Below are positions 58,289-64,000 of a stretch of 64,000 bases of DNA, piece after piece. Below the pieces are notes generated by a model. The model ran no database searches, was not told where the DNA came from, and saw only the letters and a program-made list of their open reading frames with translations. The stretch covers positions 62,001 through 126,000 of the forward strand of contig JAYJMM010000087.1 in assembly GCA_037349105.1 (NCBI GenBank), in the 5' to 3' direction. Position 1 is the stretch's first letter, and every line of letters starts with the position of its first letter. Made by a program: the position numbers and the translations under genes. This DNA is from Limnomonas spitsbergensis. Taxonomy: Eukaryota; Chlorophyta; Chlorophyceae; Chlamydomonadales.

Positions 58289-59084
58289 AACTGCGGCTCT
58301 CGGTCGAAGCCGGACATGACCTTGAATAATGTACATTTAAAGATAGGTGGAATAATTATGGTCAAATTGCCAAACATCCGTCTAGTGGCGCCTACTTTGC
58401 AGTGGAAAATGACTTAACGCAGATGACCCACTTGACGGCATGCATAATTAATATTAGTAACTCTTGGAGGGGGGGCTTAAAGCGTGGCACAAAGGTAAGA
58501 AAGGTAAGTGTGTATGGGGTGAGATGATTGACGCCGTGCCAACATTTAAAACTCGTCTTGGCACTTCTCAAACCATATACCCTCCTTATCAAGGTGGTCT
58601 AAAGTGGTTGTCTTAAATCGGTGCTTACAACATTTCGAAGTCTTGACAGCTAACGGCCCGCCCACAACGCCTGCACGTAAGTAGATTTTTAAACTAGTTC
58701 TCTGTACGATTCGCACGCCTAGCTGACTAAAACTCACAGGTTACCCGGCTGGTTACCGTTGACGGCAATGCAGTAATGCACTGTTCTGCGCCATGCCGTT
58801 GGGATCACTTTCCTCATACTACTGGCCATCTGTTCACTGTGGTTTGCCAGACTGGGCTCAGATCCAGCTGCGCGTTGATCCAGCTGACACGAGGTCGAGT
58901 CCTGCTGGCGTTTTCGGAGAAAAGTGTAGACAGCGCAGGTGACTGACAAGGTGTGGATCGATCATGCACACTTGTGCGGGTGCTTGGGCAGGTCAGACAA
59001 GCGCAAGCGTTAGCACAGGAGGTACACGGTTCATTCATTCAGATACAAGACTTTCGCACCCCTTCGTTCGTTCTTGAAAACGAG
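58289..59084. other. Intergenic region between the two genes
   Basis: About 0.8 kb of unique DNA. It must hold the 3' end of the coiled-coil gene and the promoter and leader of the YGGT gene. No clear TATA box, initiator or polyadenylation signal could be placed. TATAAAA at 58284-58290 overlaps the stop codon of gene 1 and is probably coincidental. Confidence 0.6.
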
Positions 59085-59142
59085 ATGCAGTTCACCAACC
59101 GCCTGCAAGGCTGCTCTATCCGACAGCCCTCGTCTTTCAAAG
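59085..59142 (+). CDS. YGGT gene exon 1 with start codon
   Basis: This ATG is the first in a frame that joins exon 2 correctly. The exon ends TTCAAAG before gtgaaa, leaving one base that completes Ala in exon 2. The frame is open further upstream without another ATG, so an unseen upstream exon cannot be fully excluded. The transit-peptide character supports this start. Confidence 0.7.
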
Positions 59143-62100
59143 GTGAAACAACCCTCCTCATCAACTGGCGATTGATAGTATTTTTGAAGGCACGCTGTTT
59201 CTTTCTTGAATGGTGCATGATCCTCACGATATATAGTGTCGCGGATCGTGCGGTCTAACCTCTGCACCCGCTTCCTGTCCTTAGCCATCGGCAATGCCAG
59301 GACGCAGATCGGACGAACGGTTCAAACTGTCGCTGCCCCCTCGTGTGGAGCCTCAGCGTCTGCCAGTCCACCCTCTTTAGCAGCTGAGCCCACCCGGGTG
59401 ACCGAGCCTACCGCTTCTGCCCTTCAGGTCGATTATATATTTATACAGCAGGCAGAAAGGGAGGGGGGGACCTTCTTGACGGTTGGAAAAGCTCATGCCG
59501 ACAGGGGGAAACGCGTATTTGAAGCGTTACGGAGCTGCGAAGAATTCCCAAAGTCTAGCCATCCAGTTCGTCTCTGTCAATTTCCCTCTCTCGGGTTACT
59601 GCCACAGCTGAATCCTGCCAGAGTCCATTTTTCTGTGGCTTGGCCACAAGAGATTAGCTACTTTTCAGCCACCTCCTGGCCTTAAGACAAGGCCCCATGC
59701 AGGCATGCAGGGCCAACCATGCTGCTTGGACATGGCTGGCCGGTCATATGCTGTCAGGCACATCAGGGCATGCCCCGTTATGTGCTGGCAAGCCAGGCCA
59801 GACAAGGCCTCTTTTGTATAACAGTTTGATCATGGTTATAACAGTTTTTTGAACAGCTGTGGGGCAGACCGCAGGAGGTAGACTTCCAGACGAAAGAGAA
59901 TCAATCCTGCATTGTCGATGCCACTACTCATGTCACGCAGGCTTCATCCAAAACATGGAAATTCAGAGGTCTGGCAGAGGGGCATAGCTGCTGTCCTCCA
60001 GCCTTTGTTTGCTACTGCCTGGATCATGCACTGCTACTGCCTGAATCCTGCGCTGCTACTTCCTGGATCCTGCGCTGCTACTGCCTGGATCATGCACTGC
60101 TACTGCCTGAATCCTGCGCTGCTACTTCCTGGATCCTGCGCTGCTACTGCCTGAATCCTGCGCTGCTACTTCCTGGATCCTGCGCTGCTACTGACTGAAT
60201 CCTGCGCTGCTACTGCCTGGATCCTGCGCTACCCCTGCCGCCACTCCCGCTTCTGGCTCCTGCATTTCTAGAAAACACAGGTGGTAGCATGAGCTCTGTG
60301 CACCGTCTATTTACACAGGCCTTTAACTGGGAGATGCAGAAGACTGGCAAGTGCATGGCCGCCGCTTTCCTGCCCTTTGCCTCTGCTGGCCTAGGGGACG
60401 GAAAGCAGATTTTCGGAGCTGTGGCCAACGGCGTCAATGTAGGTCATACTGGTGGTGTGTAAGGGGTGTCAGGGTCCATACTTGGGTAGGGGGTGTGTGA
60501 ATGACAGCCATACTGCGGTAAGGGGGGGGGTGGATGAAAGCCATGCTGCGGTAAGGGGGGGGGGGGGATGAAAGCCATAATGGGGTGGGGGGGGATGAAT
60601 GAAAGCCATACTGTGGTAAGGGGGGGGGGAGGGTATGAATGAAAGCCCCCATTTAAATATTTAATTTTTAGACATTTAAATAGATCTTCATACTGGGGTA
60701 GGGGGGGGGTGAATGAAAGCCATACTGTGGTAAGGGGGGGGGAGTATGAATGAAAGCCACACTGGGGTAGGGGGGGGGGGGTGAATGAAAGCCATACTGG
60801 GGTAGGGGGGGGGGGGGGTGAATGAAAGCCATACTGGGGTAGGGGTATTGTCATACTGTGTTCATGTAACAAGGGGACACCATGGTTATGCACGCGGTTC
60901 ATCCTAAGGTATATTTGATTGGGAAGGCAGGAAGATTCCAGTCAGAATAGCCAGGCGCTTTCACTCCCTGCTGATGCCCCCTGCACCTAAACCCTAAACC
61001 CAGGCGCTTTCACTCCCTGCTGGTGCCCCCTGCACCTAAACCCTAAACCCAGGCGCTTTCACTCCCTGCTGGTGCCCCCTGCACCTAAACCCTAAACCCA
61101 GGCGCTTTCACTCCCTGCTGGTGCCCCCTGCACCTAAACCCTAAACCCAGGCGCTTTCACTCCCTGCTGGTGCCCCCTGCACCTAAACCCTAAACCCAGG
61201 CGCTTTCACTCCCTGCTGGTGCCCCCTGCACCTAAACCCTAAACCCAGGCGCTTTCACTCCCTGCTGGTGCCCCCTGCACCTAAACCCTAAACCCAGGCG
61301 CTTTCACTCCCTGCTGGTGCCCCCTGCACCTAAACCCTAAACCCAGGCGCTTTCACTCCCTGCTGGTGCCCCCTGCACCTAAACCCTAAACCCAGGCGCT
61401 TTCACTCCCTGCTGGTGCCCCCTGCACCTAAACCCTAAACCCAGGCGCTTTCACTCCCTGCTGGTGCCCCCTGCACCTAAACCCTAAACCCAGGCGCTTT
61501 CACTCCCTGCTGGTGCCCCCTGCACCTAAACCCTAAACCCAGGCGCTTTCACTCCCTGCTGGTGCCCCCTGCACCTAAACCCTAAACCCAGGCGCTTTCA
61601 CTCCCTGCTGGTGCCCCCTGCACCTAAACCCTAAACCCAGGCGCTTTCACTCCCTGCTGGTGCCCCCTGCACCTAAACCCTAAACCCAGGCGCTTTCACT
61701 CCCTGCTGGTGCCCCCTGCACCTAAACCCTAAACCCAGGCGCTTTCACTCCCTGCTGGTGCCCCCTGCACCTAAACCCTAAACCCAGGCGCTTTCACTCC
61801 CTGCTGGTGCCCCCTGCACCTAAACCCTAAACCCAGGCGCTTTCACTCCCTGCTGGTGCCCCCTGCACCTAAACCCTAAACCCAGGCGCTTTCACTCCCT
61901 GCTGGTGCCCCCTGCACCTAAACCCTAAACCCAGGCGCTTTCACTCCCTGCTGGTGCCCCCTGCACCTAAACCCTAAACCCAGGCGCTTTCACTCCCTGC
62001 TGGTGCCCCCTGCAGCTCTTCCTCCTCCTGGTGATTGTGCGGCTGGTGTTATCATGGTTTCAGAACATCGGCTGGGGCAGCGAGCCCTTCTACACGCTCA

Positions 62101-63787
62101 GCCAGGTATGAAGCCCGGCAGTCACATTTGCTTGAGTAATGTTCGGTCACACTTGTTTGAGTGCCGTCTAGTGGGGCAGCAAGCCCTTCTACACGCTCAG
62201 CCAAGTATGAAGCCCGGCAGTCACACTTGCTTGAGTGATGTTCGGTCACACTTGTCTGAGTGCCGTCAAGTGGGGCAGCGAGCCCTTCTACACGCTCAGC
62301 CAGGTATGAAGCCCGGCAGTCACACTTGTTTGAGTGATGCCCAGTTACACGTGTCTGAGTGATGCCCAGTGAGGCAGCAAGCCCTTCTACACGCTCAGCC
62401 AGGTATGAAGCTAGACAGTCACACTTGCTTGAGTGATGTTCGGTCACACTTGTTTGAGTGATGCTCAGTGAGGCAGCAAGCCCTTCTACACGCTCAGCCA
62501 GGTACGAAGCTCAGCAGCCACAATTGTCTGAGTGGTGCCTAGTCACACTTGCTTCAGTGATATTCAGTGAGGCAGCGTGCCCTTGTACACACTTCAGCAG
62601 GTACGAAGCCCAGCAGTCACACTTCATTGAGTGATGCTCGGCCACACTTGTTTGAGTGATGTCTGTTGATGAATTAAGTGGCGGCAGGCCCTTGGATCTC
62701 CGGGCATGCTGCTTGGGCCTGTGGCTGAAGCCGGGTCAAAGTTTGGCCGATTGTACCTCGGCGCCCTGAAAGGGAGAAAGCTACACCCTGTGGGGGGGCG
62801 TGAGAGCTAAACAAACAGCGCAACCTGGGCCGAAGCCATATCCGCGCCGTTACCGTGAAATGATTGGAGGCCACCAAAGTTGGTCTTTGTTGGTTGTGAG
62901 CACTGACTAATCCTCAGGGACGGGTATCCCCCCCCACACACCAAAGCCGGTTGATTAGACAGAGTCAGAGTGGCGGGGCAGGAAAATGCATTTCGTGCTC
63001 GAGTCTGTCGCATCTCGGCGAGCTCATTAGGAACCCTGCCTGCAGTGTGGAGGGGTTGTTGGTGGAGTCGTTTCCGTGGCCTGTTGCTGTAAAGCGAAGC
63101 ACTATTCAACAGCGCAGCGCTTGGTTTTGTCCTCCAATGTGCTGTCAACAAATCAATTGAAGAACGCCGAAATTATGATCACGCCTGCCGTAGATTTGAA
63201 TTGCCTTCTCTCGGGTATGACGCTTTTGTTTATTTACTGCTTCCCTCGGGCCGAAATATGAAAAAAAAACTCTAGATTTTCGACTGGCAATGGTGCTGAC
63301 ATGGCAATGGCGCTGACATGGCAATGGCGTTGACATGGCAATGGCGTTGACATGGCGAGAATTAATATGTTAATGAATCCCTCACCCTTAAACCGAGTAT
63401 AACCGTTAACCGATGTCTAACCGTTACACCGTTGTTTAACCGTTCATTGTGAGGAAAGGCAATTTGAATGTACTGTAGCTTTATTTGCTAGGGAATGCGT
63501 CCAACGGTTGCTGGCGGCATGTCGATTCAAGGTACGCGTCTTCAGTTTCATCTAGGAAAAAATACAATGCCCATCCCCCCCCCCCCCCCTGCCTCGTCGT
63601 TCCACTTTGTCTAACAATACCCACTCCCTCCCTCGTTCCTCATCCCACAAAGAAATAACAACACAAGCCCCCTCCCCAAGAAATAACAACACAAGCCCCC
63701 TCCCCAAGAAATAACAACACAAACCCCCTCCCCCCCCCCTACTCTCTCCTTGCTACAGTTGACAGACCCATACCTTGACCACTTCCG
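59085..63787 (+). CDS. YGGT/YlmG-family plastid membrane protein, 5' part (five exons)
   Basis: The visible exons are 59085-59142, 59285-59427, 60319-60438, 62016-62105 and 63759-63787, all phase-consistent, about 146 residues. The N-terminus (MQFTNRLQGCSIRQPSSFKA, then a Ser/Ala/Thr-rich stretch) is basic and hydroxylated like a plastid transit peptide. A hydrophobic span follows (LFLLLVIVRLVLSWF), then IGWGSEPFYTLSQ and LTDPYLDHFR. R-L-V-L-S-W-F and D-P-Y-L-x-x-F-R are hallmarks of the YGGT family (YlmG in bacteria; YLMG and CCB3 in plastids), small thylakoid or envelope proteins linked to nucleoid organisation and cytochrome b6f maturation. Which subfamily this belongs to is not decidable here. 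The second span and the stop lie to the right of the window. Confidence 0.85.
59285..59427 (+). CDS. YGGT gene exon 2, transit peptide or linker
   Basis: The exon has 143 nt, with acceptor cttcctgtccttag and donor gtcgat (weak). It encodes IGNARTQIGRTVQTVAAPSC followed by an Ala/Ser/Thr-rich region ending in TEPTASALQ. The composition is typical of a plastid targeting region and linker. The phase agrees with exons 1 and 3. Confidence 0.7.
59428..60318 (+). repeat. YGGT intron 2 with 22-bp repeats
   Basis: Mostly unique, with about ten units of tgctactgcctggatcctgc plus gc at 60015-60230. Confidence 0.82.
60319..60438 (+). CDS. YGGT gene exon 3
   Basis: The exon has 40 codons, phase 0-0, with acceptor tctatttacacag and donor gtaggt. 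It encodes AFNWEMQKTGKCMAAAFLPF and ends in KQIFGAVANGVN, the stretch leading into the first membrane span. Confidence 0.82.
60439..60950 (+). repeat. GAATGAAAGCCATACTGGGGTAGGGG repeats
   Basis: About ten units of gaatgaaagccatactgggg with ta and a G run of 7-14. They start right after the exon 3 donor, whose downstream bases gtcatactggtggtg resemble the unit. Confidence 0.88.
60952..62015 (+). repeat. 49-bp perfect array ending in the exon 4 acceptor
   Basis: About 22 units of aggcgctttcactccctgct, ggtgccccctgcacctaaac, cctaaaccc. Only the first unit shows a change (ctgatg). The final unit changes from ccctgcacc to ccctgcagc, which is the acceptor of YGGT exon 4. The unit is therefore the acceptor region joined to telomere-like DNA. 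Confidence 0.95.
62016..62105 (+). CDS. YGGT gene exon 4, first transmembrane span
   Basis: The exon has 30 codons, phase 0-0, with acceptor gtgccccctgcag and donor gtatga. It encodes LFLLLVIVRLVLSWFQNIGW, then GSEPFYTLSQ. The R-L-V-L-S-W-F motif is diagnostic for YGGT. The acceptor is the end of a 49-bp array, and the exon tail is tandemly copied downstream. Confidence 0.88.
62106..62670 (+). repeat. ~100-bp repeats of YGGT exon 4 tail plus donor
   Basis: Five further copies of ggggcagcgagcccttctac and acgctcagccag followed by gtatgaagcc lie at about 62172, 62271, 62371, 62470 and 62570, with increasing divergence. Each contains the splice donor. Between them is cacacttgcttgagtgatgt. Confidence 0.92.
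62775..62865. mobile_element. Copy of the dispersed ~90-bp element
   Basis: It starts agaaagctacaccctgtggg, contains acagcgcaacctgggccgaa and ends in catatccgcgccgttaccgt, matching the element at 26216 over its full length with several substitutions. Target repeats are not clear. Confidence 0.68.
63188..63475. mobile_element. 288-bp TIR element (MITE)
   Basis: The left end ccgtagatttgaattgcctt is repeated inverted at the right (aaggcaatttgaatgtactg), followed by TA at 63476-63477. Internal copies of catggcaatggcgctga (63298-63360) and accgttaaccg (63390-63445) are tandem. Same family as 22364 and 35994. Confidence 0.75.
63476..63758 (+). other. End of YGGT intron 4
   Basis: Three units of aagaaataacaacacaagcc plus ccctcccc lie at 63650-63730, followed by the pyrimidine tract of the exon 5 acceptor. 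Confidence 0.75.
63759..63787 (+). CDS. YGGT gene exon 5, DPYL motif
   Basis: This short exon of 29 nt encodes LTDPYLDHF plus two bases (CG) before donor gtgagt. The acceptor follows a cytosine-rich tract (ccttgctacag). The family signature D-P-Y-L..F-R spans its end. The remaining 213 bases of the window hold no acceptor that clearly continues the gene. Confidence 0.83.
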
Positions 63788-64000
63788 GTGAGTGGCTTTG
63801 AGAGGGTGCTGGATCACGGTGCATGTTTTTGACAGACCGGCGTGTTTATTGTCGAGTGCTTCAGCTGCATGTCAGCTTCATGACAAATTTCCCATAAGCC
63901 TGCCTGGCTGGGGGGAGGGCCGAAAATGGATGGCGATCAATGGACACAAATAGTTAGAAAAGTAAGCAACGATACTGGCACATTAAAACTTAGAAAGAGT
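63788..64000 (+). other. YGGT intron 5, truncated by window edge
   Basis: Unique sequence with no convincing exon. The next exon, expected to start with one base completing Arg after DPYLDHF, is outside the window. Confidence 0.6.

Overview
The window looks like nuclear DNA from a green alga or another plastid-bearing eukaryote. The reasons are many short GT-AG exons inside very large introns, Ala/Arg/Glu-rich GC-rich coding sequence, Arabidopsis-type telomere-like CCCTAAA motifs scattered through the introns, and a gene for a plastid-type YGGT protein with a transit-peptide-like N-terminus. A prasinophyte-grade chlorophyte such as Cymbomonas or a relative is my best guess. That is inference from general style, not a match.

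Two genes lie on the + strand. Gene 1 (5438-58288) is the 3' part of a very large coiled-coil protein gene; its 5' part lies before the window. I reconstruct 29 exons (W1-W29) whose reading phases all agree at every junction. They give about 2,330 residues from about 7 kb of coding sequence spread over 53 kb. The protein is almost entirely heptad or hendecad coiled coil, with a Gly/Ala-rich low-complexity stretch in W8 and a Ser/Arg-rich disordered stretch in W27, and it ends at a TAA at 58286-58288. I do not recognise its family. Gene 2 (59085 to beyond the right edge) encodes a YGGT/YlmG-family membrane protein. Five exons are visible, ending in the DPYL..FR motif, and at least one more exon lies past the window.

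Layout: 1-5250, a 73-bp array whose unit carries the tail of the exon preceding W1 plus its splice donor; 5438-7784, exons W1-W4; 7785-18965, an 11-kb G-rich array of about 52 bp in one intron; 19370-28119, exons W5-W12 with a 1.1-kb TIR element between W7 and W8; 28120-33398, an intron made of 39-bp and 119-bp arrays and broken copies of the head of W13; 33399-35554, W13-W14; 35994-40800, two TIR elements followed by 71-bp and 73-bp arrays; 40836-58288, W15-W29; 59085-63787, the YGGT gene, which contains a perfect 49-bp array.

The most striking feature is that the intron repeats are not random. Next to most exons there are tandem, progressively decayed copies of that exon's own edge. Downstream copies carry the exon tail plus donor; upstream copies carry the acceptor plus exon head. 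Neither kind alone makes a complete exon, which may be why they are tolerated. The large minisatellites appear to grow from such junction copies, often joined to CCCTAAA-like filler. Several coding exons show the same process in frame, as 21-bp heptad and 33-bp hendecad repeats. Long ORFs inside the arrays are artefacts of repeat composition and are not annotated as genes.
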